DNA from: Gammaproteobacteria bacterium
GTDB lineage: Bacteria > Pseudomonadota > Gammaproteobacteria > Xanthomonadales > Wenzhouxiangellaceae
Direction of reading: 5' to 3'
DNA length: 64,000 bases
NCBI GenBank assembly: GCA_018819105.1
Contig: JAHJQV010000063.1
Coordinates: 1-64,000 of the forward strand
Within the stretch, counting starts at the first letter, position 1. Every line of letters starts with the position of its first letter. Positions 1 through 9,690 of this stretch are shown here, one piece after another. The notes under the pieces are model-generated. The model searched no databases, had not been told where the DNA came from, and was given only the letters and a program-made list of their open reading frames with translations. The position numbers and the translations under genes are program-made.

Positions 1-275
1 ATGCTGCCAGTGCCTGTAGCTGTGGTGTTTCACGACCGAACGAACCGCAGGCGTACTTGACAGTACGTTGAGGATTCGTGACCGAGCGAAACGCCGCAGA
101 TGCGGGTATTGGCGGCATCGCAGTAGTCGGTTTCATGAATAGTGCGGGCTAGGACAAGCAGTGATGACCGCAATGATTTGCCAAACAGCCGCAACTGGCC
201 TATATTCATTCACAAAATGTTCATCTCATCGCATACACCTTTGCAACAACAATCACCACAGAGTCAGTCAGCGCA
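1..275. other. Non-coding lead-in, no gene recognised
   Basis: I see no convincing gene here. A short perfect inverted repeat (CGTACT/AGTACG with a 4-base loop) lies near position 52-67. Nothing else could be assigned. Confidence 0.4.
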
Positions 276-1853
276 TTGAGCATTGTTCGCAGGTCAGGCC
301 AGGCAAGGCCGGGCTTCAAACGCCAGGCAGGCATAACAACGACGGTTTTTTCACTGGTGCTGAACTGGTGTGGTGTCACTGTGGCCATGGAATTTGCCGA
401 TGTCACCAGTGCGACCGGTATGCTTGCCGAGCACTTTACCAACAAGCCCAGCTGCGGTCAGGCGATGGCCGACTTCGATCGTGACGGTCGCGAGGACATC
501 CTGCTCACCGGGTATTTCTTCCCCAATCTGCTGTTTCTGCAATCGGCACCCGGGACATTCAGTGAATCACCATTGTCTGCACAGCTGAACCCGCCGGTGA
601 GCCGCTGCGGAGCGGCTGCGGCGGCTGATTACAACAACGATGGCTGGCCGGATCTGTACCTGGCCTGCAATGAAGACAATCACCTGTTCCGCAATGATCA
701 GGGCACAGGCTTTAGCGAAGTCACCGCTGAGCTGCAGGTCAATCATGGCGGCAATTCCGAAGCCGTGGCCTGGGCCGACCTCAATCAGGACGGCCAGCTT
801 GATCTTTTTGTCGGTGCCTATCCGTCCAGCAGTACGCCTGACTTGAACGATCCCGACAACCTCGATCAGTTGTGGCTGAGCCAACCCGACGGCAGCTATC
901 TGAACATCGGCCACCTGCTGGATGCCGCCACCCGTGCACGCACCGCGCTGGCTGCCCAGTTTTTCGACATCGACAACGACGGCGACCAGGATCTGTACGT
1001 GGTCAACGACAAACTGGATGGCAACAGCCTGTGGCGCAATGACGGCCCCGGCTGTGGCGGCTGGTGCCTGACCGATGTGGCGGGCAGCAACGGTGCCGAT
1101 CGACCGGTGTTTGGCATGGGCATCGCCGCTGGCGACATCGATCACGACGGCGATCTGGACCTGTACTTCTCCAGCATCGGCGAGCAGGTGCTGCTGCGCA
1201 ACGATCTGGATCAGGGTAGTCTGGCATTCACCGAGATCAGCACGGCCGCCGGTCTCAACTTTTATGCCGTCGGCTGGGCCACACATTTTGCCGACTTCAA
1301 CAACGACGCGAGACTGGACGCCTACCTGGCCACCGGCAACATTGATTATCCGTACAACACCGACCGTGTCTACCGCAATGACAGCACCGCAGACAGTCTG
1401 TGGTTTGCAGACGTCGCCGAGGCCAGCAATGCCAGCAATGCCGAGCGCACCCACGGCGCGGCCCAGTGGGACTATGATGGCGACGGTCGCCAGGATCTGG
1501 TGGTCTGCAACAACAATGTTGATTATCGCCTGTACCGCAATGTCAGCGTCGAGCCTGGCAACTGGATCGAACTGCGGCTTGATGGTGCCGCCAGCAACAT
1601 CAATCGCGATGCCATCGGCAGCCGCATTACCGTCAGCGACGGCCAGGGCCACCTGCAACAGCGTGAAGTGGCCAGTGGCCAGGCGCGTGGCGGCAACAGC
1701 AGCCTCATCCAGCATTTCGGTGTGGGCGATGCCAGCCAGGTCAGCGTTCGCATCCGCTGGCCTGACGGGCGCGAGGACAGCCATCAATTGAGCGCCAACT
1801 CACGCCACCGTCTGTTTTACGCTGAACTGCTGCAACGGGATGGGTTTGAATGA
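276..1853 (+). CDS. Exported FG-GAP/VCBS repeat protein with ASPIC/UnbV domain (copy 1)
   Basis: Extracellular or periplasmic beta-propeller protein of the CRTAC1/ASPIC-UnbV group; no enzymatic role is known and binding or adhesion is the usual guess. Seven calcium-binding loops of the DxNxDGxxDL type can be read (for example DYNNDGWPDLYL, DIDNDGDQDLYV, DYDGDGRQDLVV). They are followed from about residue 428 by an ASPIC/UnbV domain ending around IRWPDGRE. A hydrophobic stretch near residues 20-37 looks like an export signal. The start is uncertain: the frame opens with a TTG at 276 without a clear ribosome site, and the only nearby ATG (388) lies after the signal. The protein ends in LLQRDGFE, a tail shared with two other exported proteins here. 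Its stop overlaps the start of the next, paralogous gene by 4 bases, so the two are translationally coupled. Confidence 0.85.
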   Translation: MSIVRRSGQARPGFKRQAGITTTVFSLVLNWCGVTVAMEFADVTSATGMLAEHFTNKPSCGQAMADFDRDGREDILLTGYFFPNLLFLQSAPGTFSESPLSAQLNPPVSRCGAAAAADYNNDGWPDLYLACNEDNHLFRNDQGTGFSEVTAELQVNHGGNSEAVAWADLNQDGQLDLFVGAYPSSSTPDLNDPDNLDQLWLSQPDGSYLNIGHLLDAATRARTALAAQFFDIDNDGDQDLYVVNDKLDGNSLWRNDGPGCGGWCLTDVAGSNGADRPVFGMGIAAGDIDHDGDLDLYFSSIGEQVLLRNDLDQGSLAFTEISTAAGLNFYAVGWATHFADFNNDARLDAYLATGNIDYPYNTDRVYRNDSTADSLWFADVAEASNASNAERTHGAAQWDYDGDGRQDLVVCNNNVDYRLYRNVSVEPGNWIELRLDGAASNINRDAIGSRITVSDGQGHLQQREVASGQARGGNSSLIQHFGVGDASQVSVRIRWPDGREDSHQLSANSRHRLFYAELLQRDGFE

Positions 1854-3400
1854 ACTGTCCACAACGACTTGCCGGCATGGTGTGTCTGCTGTTGCTGACC
1901 ACCCGATTCGGCTGGGGCCAGCAGATCCAGTTTGTGGAACAGACCATAGACCCGCCGCTGCTGCACAGCGGCAATTACATGATCACCGGCCAGGGCTTTG
2001 CCGATCTCAACAACGATGACTGGCCGGACCTGGTGGTGACTTCATCCAATGGGCCGGATCACGTCTATTTGAATGTCGCCGGCAGCCTGCTTCCGGCACC
2101 AGGCTTTCAGCAGGCCATGGCAAGCACTGATCGCAGCGGCGGCATCGCCTTTGCCGATTATGACAACGATGGCGATACCGATCTGTTTGTCGCCTGCTAC
2201 GGCGAGGATCGACTGTATCGCAACGACGACGGTACGGGCTTTACCGAGATCGGTGCTGCTGCCGGTGTCAACTGGGCGGGACGTGGTGAATCTGCCGCCT
2301 GGGGCGATCTGAATGCAGACGGCTGGCCGGATCTTGCTGTGGCCGGTTTTCCGCTGCCGGACAGTGAGCAGCCGGATCCAGAGCACCCCATCCATCACAA
2401 CCGCCTGTACTTCAACAATGGCTTTGACAGCAACCGCAATGGCGGCTTCAGCGATGTCACCCACCTGCTGGGCGATCTCGCGCCGCTGCGACGACTCACT
2501 TTTGCCGTGACCATCATTGATTTCAACAACGATGGCCGTGCTGATCTGCTGTTCGCCAACGACAAGGAACAGGGCAATCTGCTCTATCGCAATGATGGCC
2601 CCGGCTGTGACGGCTGGTGCTTCACCGATGTGTCAACCGCCAGCGGCGCAGAGCGCCCGGTCGACGGCATGGGCATCAGCTGGGCCGATTATGACCACGA
2701 TGGCGATCTCGACCTGTTCATCTCCGGACATGGCGAGCAGGTCCTGCTGCAGAGCCAGGTGGCCCAGGGCATGGCGAATTTCATTGAAGTCTCCACCGCC
2801 GCAGGCATCAACTACAACGCGGTCGGCTGGGGGTCGGTGTTTCAGGATTTCGACAACGACGGCTGGGAAGATCTGTTCCTCGCCACCTTTGCCACCTTCG
2901 GTGCCAGTGATCGGGTGTTCGGCAATCTGGGTGATGGCAGTTTTGCCGATGTCAGCAGCGGCAGTGGCGCCAGCGATCCATTCCAGAGCATCGGCGCTGC
3001 CTGGGCCGATGTGAATCTGGACGGCGGCATCGATCTGCTGGTCGGCGATTACAACGACCGCTACCACCTGTACACGAATGCCACCGCCAGCCAGAACAAC
3101 TGGTTGCAGCTGCGTCTGCTTGGCAATCCGACACTGGGCATGGATGCGCTGGGCAGCCGCATCCTGCTGCAGCGCAGCGACGGCGAGCAGTTGCTACGGG
3201 TCATCCACTCCGGCGACAGCATCGGCTCCGGCAGCAGTCTGATTGCACATTTCGGCCTCGGTGCTTATCAGGCTGAGTCCATCGAAATCATCTGGCCGAA
3301 TGGCCATCGTCAGGTCATCGACTCCCCGGCAGCGAATCGCCTGCATGCGCTCAGCTACCAGCTTCCCGAGGTCTTTCAGCGCGACAGTTTCGAGAATTAA
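1850..3400 (+). CDS. Exported FG-GAP/VCBS repeat protein with ASPIC/UnbV domain (copy 2)
   Basis: Paralogue of the preceding gene with the same architecture: signal peptide (residues 1-23, cleavage likely before QQIQF), about seven VCBS loops (such as [48 protein letters not shown]), then an ASPIC/UnbV domain from about residue 415 with [10 protein letters not shown]. Both copies share a paired-cysteine loop of the form NDGPGCxGWCxTDV before the fifth blade. It starts inside the stop of copy 1 (ATGA overlap), so the pair probably arose by tandem duplication and is co-expressed. The C-terminus reads VFQRDSFEN, a slightly degenerate form of the DGFE tail of copy 1. Exact ligand and function are unknown. 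Confidence 0.87.
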   Translation: MNCPQRLAGMVCLLLLTTRFGWGQQIQFVEQTIDPPLLHSGNYMITGQGFADLNNDDWPDLVVTSSNGPDHVYLNVAGSLLPAPGFQQAMASTDRSGGIAFADYDNDGDTDLFVACYGEDRLYRNDDGTGFTEIGAAAGVNWAGRGESAAWGDLNADGWPDLAVAGFPLPDSEQPDPEHPIHHNRLYFNNGFDSNRNGGFSDVTHLLGDLAPLRRLTFAVTIIDFNNDGRADLLFANDKEQGNLLYRNDGPGCDGWCFTDVSTASGAERPVDGMGISWADYDHDGDLDLFISGHGEQVLLQSQVAQGMANFIEVSTAAGINYNAVGWGSVFQDFDNDGWEDLFLATFATFGASDRVFGNLGDGSFADVSSGSGASDPFQSIGAAWADVNLDGGIDLLVGDYNDRYHLYTNATASQNNWLQLRLLGNPTLGMDALGSRILLQRSDGEQLLRVIHSGDSIGSGSSLIAHFGLGAYQAESIEIIWPNGHRQVIDSPAANRLHALSYQLPEVFQRDSFEN

Positions 3401-3434
3401 AACAATCGCTCGCAGTGCAGATTACAATGTCTGC

Positions 3435-4814
<1,380 letters not shown>

Positions 4815-4979
4815 ACGCTAGCAGCCTGGATGCACAGGCCAGCCATTAACCCGGCATACTAATTTTAAATATTCCGGATTAACGCCCGGCCAGCACGGCT
4901 GGAACCACGAAGTGAAAGCATTCGCGAACATGAGCCACAAATGCCGTGCAACGAGTACCGTAGGTATCTCGTTGCCGTA

Positions 4980-5858
4980 TTAATCGGGTGTCTGCTGGTT
5001 CAGACTCCAGTCGTAATCCAGAAAGCGCAAACTGTAGTCTTCCTGCAGCAGATATTCGCGGCGTGGATCCGATGGCAACAGCTGGCTGGCAATAAAGCAC
5101 ACCAGTGAATCCCGCTTGGCCGAAAGCCTGGCAGCGATCTGCAGCGGCTCACCCACACAGTCAAAGTCCTCATCGAACCAGTCGAAGATCGCCGACACGC
5201 TGACCCGGTCGCGACCACGCTCGATGCTCAGTCCCTTGTTCGGGTTGTTCAGAAATCGCAGCGTCTGTTCCTGCAGTTGTCGCGCCAGGCGCGCGCCAGT
5301 GTAGGCTTCCCCGCGCAGATCCGGGCAGCTCAGCGAGGCGCAGACGATGGCAAAATGGATGCGTGGCTCGGCAAACTGCTGCCGCAGAATTTTGTGCTCG
5401 ATGTCATCCAGTGTGCGAAGCTTACCTGCTACCGTCCAGCGCAGCTCATCCCAGGCCCCATCGATGTTGGTGATGCTCTGCTCGCCACCGAACAGGCCAC
5501 CGAAGGCACCGCCCGCAGGAATCGGGTAATGATCGATGATCAGTTGCAAGGTCAGCGCGTTGTAGGCGTTGATCCAGAAGGCGATCTGCACCGCCTCGTC
5601 CTGCGCCGCCAACACGTCAGCATCCACTGCAGCCAGTTGCTGCAGATAATCACCCAGCATATCCGGCGCCGCCTGCAACGCAGCATAATCCACCAGTCCG
5701 GCAGGCGATACGTGTTGCACCAGCACAGCATTCAAGGCGCTGTGCTGGTGGTCAAAGTCTGCATCGACAGCCGCAATCTGGGCAGTGCTGTGGCTGCTTG
5801 CCAGGCCCAGCAACAGCGCTGTCCCCAGCAGCAGTAAGCCACGGAAATACTCATTCAT
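4980..5858 (-). CDS. Exported DUF547 domain protein
   Basis: A 292-residue protein with an N-terminal signal peptide (hydrophobic residues 7-20, likely cut near STAQ-IA) followed by a DUF547 domain. Family hallmarks visible are FWINAYNALTLQ (about residues 93-104), IHFAIVCASLSCP with its two cysteines, and the conserved SxIFDWFxEDF segment. The biochemical role of DUF547 is not established. It is the last gene of a five-gene minus-strand operon and overlaps the end of the upstream transferase gene by 8 bases. DUF547 proteins are often found beside the rSAM/selenodomain-associated transferases, so a role in the same pathway is a reasonable inference. Confidence 0.88.
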   Translation of the reverse strand: MNEYFRGLLLLGTALLLGLASSHSTAQIAAVDADFDHQHSALNAVLVQHVSPAGLVDYAALQAAPDMLGDYLQQLAAVDADVLAAQDEAVQIAFWINAYNALTLQLIIDHYPIPAGGAFGGLFGGEQSITNIDGAWDELRWTVAGKLRTLDDIEHKILRQQFAEPRIHFAIVCASLSCPDLRGEAYTGARLARQLQEQTLRFLNNPNKGLSIERGRDRVSVSAIFDWFDEDFDCVGEPLQIAARLSAKRDSLVCFIASQLLPSDPRREYLLQEDYSLRFLDYDWSLNQQTPD

Positions 5859-6567
5859 TCGCTTGTTCCTTGCATGCTCGGCCAGAAGTGTACCAGCGAT
5901 GCAGTGTGGCTGCCGAAATCCCCAGCAGGTGGGCTGTGGCCAGCATGCGGTTGCTCAACGTTCTTCTGAGCCAGCCGTCGCTGTCCCAGCGGCGGGTGGC
6001 CACCAGCACGCCATCACCGGCACAGCGCAAACCACCGCTGGCGCGCAACGCCTGCACCAGCGCAACCTCTTCAAACAGCGGCTGCTCGGCAAAGCCGCCA
6101 GCCTGGTGAAATGCCGTCCGCTGCACAAACAGCGCCTGATCGCCGTACACCATCATGCTGAGGCAAACGCGCAAGGCAATGGCGGCTTCCAGCCAGCGGT
6201 GCCAGTAGCGATGTGGCGGCTGGAAGCGAAAGCGAAAATAACCGGCGCGGGCAGACCCGCTTGCCACCTGCTGCAGATTTGGCAGCGCCTGCGGCAGCAG
6301 CACGCTGTCGGCATGCACAAACCACAACCAGTTGCCGCTGGCCTGCCTGGCTGCCGTGTTCAGTTGCCGGCCGCGACCGCGTTCACTGACCAGATAACGC
6401 GCGCGATAATGCCGACAAAGCTGTTCGTTGTGCAAGTTGTGTTCGCCATCGACAACGATCACCTCAGCCAGCGACCACGGCAAGACGCTGAGCTGCTGCA
6501 GCAGCGCCGCCAGCGCCACGCTGTCGCGCCAGACCGGGATGATCAGGCTGACGGCAATGTCCTGCAA
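5851..6567 (-). CDS. rSAM/selenodomain-associated transferase 2 (family 2 glycosyltransferase)
   Basis: GT-A fold family 2 glycosyltransferase matching the TIGR04283 pattern. The N-terminus SLIIPVWRD is the nucleotide-sugar binding strand, EVIVVDGE and the WFVHADSVL segment hold the acidic residues expected for metal/nucleotide binding, and GRGRQLN lies between them, as is usual in this subfamily. The length of 238 residues is normal. TIGR04283 members were defined by co-occurrence with TIGR04282 and a radical SAM protein (TIGR04167/ArsS) in arsenosugar-type clusters; the TIGR04282 partner is in this operon, but no radical SAM gene is in the window. It starts 3 bases after the flavoprotein gene and overlaps the DUF547 gene. 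Confidence 0.88.
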   Translation of the reverse strand: MQDIAVSLIIPVWRDSVALAALLQQLSVLPWSLAEVIVVDGEHNLHNEQLCRHYRARYLVSERGRGRQLNTAARQASGNWLWFVHADSVLLPQALPNLQQVASGSARAGYFRFRFQPPHRYWHRWLEAAIALRVCLSMMVYGDQALFVQRTAFHQAGGFAEQPLFEEVALVQALRASGGLRCAGDGVLVATRRWDSDGWLRRTLSNRMLATAHLLGISAATLHRWYTSGRACKEQANE

Positions 6568-6570
6568 TGC

Positions 6571-8037
6571 TCAGCGCCGCCAGGCCAGCCAGCGTCGCAT
6601 CCATTTGGCCACGCCGGGGGTCAGCTTCTGACGCCGGACCTGATCGGACAGCCGGCGCAGATACTCGCCACGGGTGGGGTATGGCAGCATGGCCTTGTCG
6701 GCGGCAGCAAGCCCCAGACCGTTGGCCTGCATGATCAGCAACGGTGCCAGCAGATCACCGGCATGCGCACCGACGATGGTGGCACCCAGTATCTTGTCGT
6801 CGCCGGGTTTCGTCAGTACCTCGACATAACCGCGGGTATCGCCCTCGGCTCGGGCGCGATCCATGTCCTGCCAGTCCACCCGCCAGCTTTTCACCGCCAG
6901 CCCCTGCTGCTCGGCCTCGGCACTGGTCAGCCCCACGTGAGCCACTTCCGGATCGGTGTAGGTGCAGCGCGGCACCATGGCCGCGGAACGTTTGGCGGTG
7001 GGCAGAAACAGCGCATTGGCAATGACGATGCGTGCCTGGGCATCGGCAAAATGGGTCAGCTTGAGTGCCGAACACACATCGCCGGCGGCAAAGATGTTGC
7101 GCTGGCTGGTGCGCAGCTTGTCGTCCACGTCAATGCCGCGCCGATCGTGTTTGACGCCGACTGCATCAAGCTGCAGCCCGTCCAGATTGGGTTGCCGGCC
7201 GGCAGCCACCAGCAACTGGTCGGCCTGATACTGCTCACCGCTCTTGCAATACACCGTGAACACACCATCGGCATGGCTGACCCGCTCGATCTGCACCTCG
7301 CATGATACCGCCACGCCCAGTTCATCCATGGCCTGCTGCAGCACCGCGCTGGCCTCTGGCTCCTCCCCGGCCAGAATGCGCGGCGCAATCTCCAGCAGCC
7401 GCACCTTGCTGCCGAGCCGGGCAAACGCCTGCGACAGCTCACATCCGATCGCGCCGGCTCCGATGATGAGCAGTTCGCGCGGCTGTTCGACCAGATCAAA
7501 CACCTGCTCGTTGGTCAGTGCCGGCACCTCGTCCAGCCCGGGAATCGGTGGCATGGCGGCGCGTGAACCGGTGGTGATCACGGTCTTGCTGGCGCGCAGT
7601 GTCACGTCGCCGACCTGCACCGTGCCGTCGGCATTGAACGCGGCCTGACCGAGAAACACATCCACGCCCTGCTCGCTGTAGCGCTGCACCGAATCGTGCT
7701 CGGCAATGCCAGCGCGCACTTCACGCAGCCAGGCCATGCTGCGCTGGAAAGCATCCGGCTGTCCCTGAAACCGGCGCGCAGCCGCCAGCACCGCCTTGGA
7801 GGGCACACAGCCGACATTCAGGCAGTCGCCGCCCATGGCGTGACGTTCGATCAGCGCCACTTTGGCACCCAGCCCGGCAGCCGCGATTGAGGTGATCAAG
7901 CCGGCCGGCCCGGCCCCGATCACGATCAGATTGTAATTGTCCTGCGGTGTCGGGTTCTGATGGTCATCCGGCGCCACCAGCGCACGCCAGTGGGCATCAA
8001 ATCCGGCTCCGGCGTAGTCTTTTGGCATGTCATTCAT
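6571..8037 (-). CDS. MerA-like FAD-dependent pyridine nucleotide-disulfide oxidoreductase
   Basis: A 488-residue flavoprotein disulfide reductase. It shows an N-terminal FAD motif (VIGAGPAGLITSIAAAGLG), the redox-active disulfide in GGDCLNVGCVPSKA, an NAD(P)H-binding motif (IIGAGAIGCELSQAF), a second FAD segment (IFAAGDVC) and a C-terminal dimerisation domain (YTDPEVAHVGLT). It resembles mercuric reductase but lacks the N-terminal metal-binding domain and the C-terminal vicinal cysteine pair that bind Hg(II), so true mercuric reductase activity is unlikely. The segment usually carrying the catalytic His-Glu pair reads LPYPTRGE. The start at 8037 is preferred because it gives an 8-base overlap with the upstream TVP38 gene; an ATG at 8073 would add 12 poorly conserved residues. 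TVP38 plus this flavoprotein is a frequent gene pair. Confidence 0.9.
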   Translation of the reverse strand: MNDMPKDYAGAGFDAHWRALVAPDDHQNPTPQDNYNLIVIGAGPAGLITSIAAAGLGAKVALIERHAMGGDCLNVGCVPSKAVLAAARRFQGQPDAFQRSMAWLREVRAGIAEHDSVQRYSEQGVDVFLGQAAFNADGTVQVGDVTLRASKTVITTGSRAAMPPIPGLDEVPALTNEQVFDLVEQPRELLIIGAGAIGCELSQAFARLGSKVRLLEIAPRILAGEEPEASAVLQQAMDELGVAVSCEVQIERVSHADGVFTVYCKSGEQYQADQLLVAAGRQPNLDGLQLDAVGVKHDRRGIDVDDKLRTSQRNIFAAGDVCSALKLTHFADAQARIVIANALFLPTAKRSAAMVPRCTYTDPEVAHVGLTSAEAEQQGLAVKSWRVDWQDMDRARAEGDTRGYVEVLTKPGDDKILGATIVGAHAGDLLAPLLIMQANGLGLAAADKAMLPYPTRGEYLRRLSDQVRRQKLTPGVAKWMRRWLAWRR

Positions 8038-8758
8038 GGTTTTGCTGTGGGGCTGTTTGCTGCTCTGGTTCATGCAGAATGTCCTGTTTGAGAATCCTGG
8101 TGGCCATGCGGGTGACCACCACCGTTACCACCACGGTGGCAATCAGGCCGACCACAAAAAAGATCCGCCCGGCGCTGCCGGCCTCCACCTCGCCACTGAA
8201 AATGGCCGCGAGGCTGCGTGCCACCGAGCCAAAATACACGTACATGATGGTACCGGGAATCATGCCCAGCCACGACGCCAGCGTATAGTCTCGCAAGCTC
8301 ACCGCCGTCACGCTGTAGGCATAATTCTGCAGGCCAAACGGAAACACCGGCGACAGGCGAGTCAACAGCACCACCAGAAACCCGCGTTCGCCAATGGCCT
8401 TGTCCAGCGCCTGGAACCTGGGCATCTGCGCAACCAGTCGCTGCGCATGACGGCGGGCAAAGCCACGACCGATGACAAACGCCACCACCGCCGCCAGCAC
8501 GCTGGCCAGCGACACCATGATCACCCCTTGCAGCAGACCAAACAACGCACCGGCTGCCAGTGTCAGCAGACTGGCCGGTACCAGCAGCACACCGACAACG
8601 ATGTACAGCGCAATGAAGGCAAACCAGGACCAGCCGGGATGCGTCTCGATCCAGCTTATGGCAAGCTGCAGCCAGTTCGCCACCGGCAACTGCCAGATCG
8701 CCAGCAGCAACAGACAGACCGCTGCCAGCAGCAGCCAGAGTTTTCGGGATTTGAACAT
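8030..8758 (-). CDS. TVP38/TMEM64 family inner-membrane protein
   Basis: A 242-residue DedA-like (SNARE-associated, PF09335) membrane protein with about five or six hydrophobic segments: near residues 7-24, 41-57, 62-84, and a long C-terminal pair. The family block FPFGLQNYAYSVTAVSLRDY followed by GMIPGTIMYVYFG is intact. Such proteins are thought to act in lipid or small-molecule movement across the membrane, but substrates are not settled. The start at 8758 (MFKSRKLWLLL) is chosen because it directly precedes the first membrane helix; further upstream the frame runs antisense-like through the neighbouring gene. It lies 13 bases after the upstream transferase gene and overlaps the flavoprotein gene by 8 bases. 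Confidence 0.88.
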   Translation of the reverse strand: MFKSRKLWLLLAAVCLLLLAIWQLPVANWLQLAISWIETHPGWSWFAFIALYIVVGVLLVPASLLTLAAGALFGLLQGVIMVSLASVLAAVVAFVIGRGFARRHAQRLVAQMPRFQALDKAIGERGFLVVLLTRLSPVFPFGLQNYAYSVTAVSLRDYTLASWLGMIPGTIMYVYFGSVARSLAAIFSGEVEAGSAGRIFFVVGLIATVVVTVVVTRMATRILKQDILHEPEQQTAPQQNHE

Positions 8759-8771
8759 GCCAAGCTCCTGG

Positions 8772-9467
8772 TCAGGCGGTGGATTCCATCGACACGGCGG
8801 CATTCGCCAACACCGCAGCAATGACCTTGCGCAATTGTCGGCGCGCCGGTCTGGGGTCATGCTGCAGTTCAGCCTGCACCGGCTGCAGATCTTCCAGCAC
8901 GTCGATGTCCATGCCGGCGGGCAATAGCGAGACACTGTGACCGGCGACCAGACAGCTTGCTTGCAAGGCCACTCCCAGTCCGGACTGCGACCAGGGCAGA
9001 TCACTCAAGCCGGGCCAGGCCGGCCCGGTCGCCATCAGTGTGACACCGCCATCCAGCGCCGGTTGCAGTACCACATCGTTGTGCTGCAGCGCAGTCGCCG
9101 CCTCCCGCAGGGTCTGCGCCGACAGCAGTGGCGCATCGGTGCCGATGAAGATGCGTTGTGCACAGCCCTGCCGCAACAGGCACTCATCAATATGCTGCAA
9201 ACGCTGCCCCAGATTGCCAGCGGTCTGCACCATGATCTCAGCGGTCGCATGCAGCGACTGCGCCCAGTCACGATCGTCCGCACTGGCCGGTGCAATCACC
9301 ACCTGACCCGGCCAGTCACGTACATCCTCCAGCGCACAGTCCAGCAAAGCCTCGGCGATAGACTGTGCCGGCGCAACACCAATGCCCGCAGCCAGGCGCT
9401 GCTTGCCAGTGCCGGCATGCGGCCGCTTGCAGAACACGATCACGGTGGGGTGATTCAGGGCAGACAT
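8772..9467 (-). CDS. rSAM/selenodomain-associated transferase 1 (TIGR04282, DUF2064)
   Basis: A 231-residue nucleotidyl/glycosyltransferase-like protein. The signature VIVFCKRPHAGTGKQRLA near the N-terminus and the IFIGTDAPLLSAQTL / VVLQPALDGGVTLMAT segments fit TIGR04282/DUF2064, which has a nucleotide-sugar type fold. One departure: most members carry K-T-R-L in the first motif, whereas here it is K-Q-R-L. It is the first gene of the minus-strand operon that also holds TIGR04283. The ATG at 9467 is preferred over an in-frame GTG at 9494 because the family motif starts within ten residues of it and an AGG lies at a suitable distance. A TATAAT hexamer lies about 70 bases upstream. Confidence 0.88.
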   Translation of the reverse strand: MSALNHPTVIVFCKRPHAGTGKQRLAAGIGVAPAQSIAEALLDCALEDVRDWPGQVVIAPASADDRDWAQSLHATAEIMVQTAGNLGQRLQHIDECLLRQGCAQRIFIGTDAPLLSAQTLREAATALQHNDVVLQPALDGGVTLMATGPAWPGLSDLPWSQSGLGVALQASCLVAGHSVSLLPAGMDIDVLEDLQPVQAELQHDPRPARRQLRKVIAAVLANAAVSMESTA

Positions 9468-9533
9468 GATGCCTGGATTAGATGGCTCTTGCACGACATG
9501 GGTTGAGGCAACATTGCTGGCAGATCAGCCAGC

Positions 9534-9539
9534 ATTATA
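9534..9539 (-). promoter_or_regulatory. Candidate -10 box for the transferase operon
   Basis: On the minus strand the sequence reads TATAAT, a perfect -10 hexamer, 66 bases before the ATG at 9467. No good -35 hexamer lies 16-18 bases upstream, so the promoter may be activator-dependent, or the match may be chance. It sits in the 223-base gap between msrA and the operon. Confidence 0.4.
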
Positions 9540-9690
9540 GGCCAGCTTGAATAGCACCGTGCTGGTGCCACCGACCATTGTCCCATCCGGCTGTTCGCTC
9601 GGAAAACTCCGCCACGTTAGCGCTGCCCAGACATCGATCAGCCTGACTTTAACTTGACCGCCCCCGCTGCAGAAACAAATTACTGCCCGT

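Noticed and set aside
1-275. Short open frames at the window start
   Set aside because: None has a ribosome site, domain or compositional support; they overlap the upstream region of the FG-GAP gene.
6571-8037. Mercury resistance locus
   Set aside because: The MerA-like protein lacks Hg-binding cysteines, and merR, merT and merP are absent.
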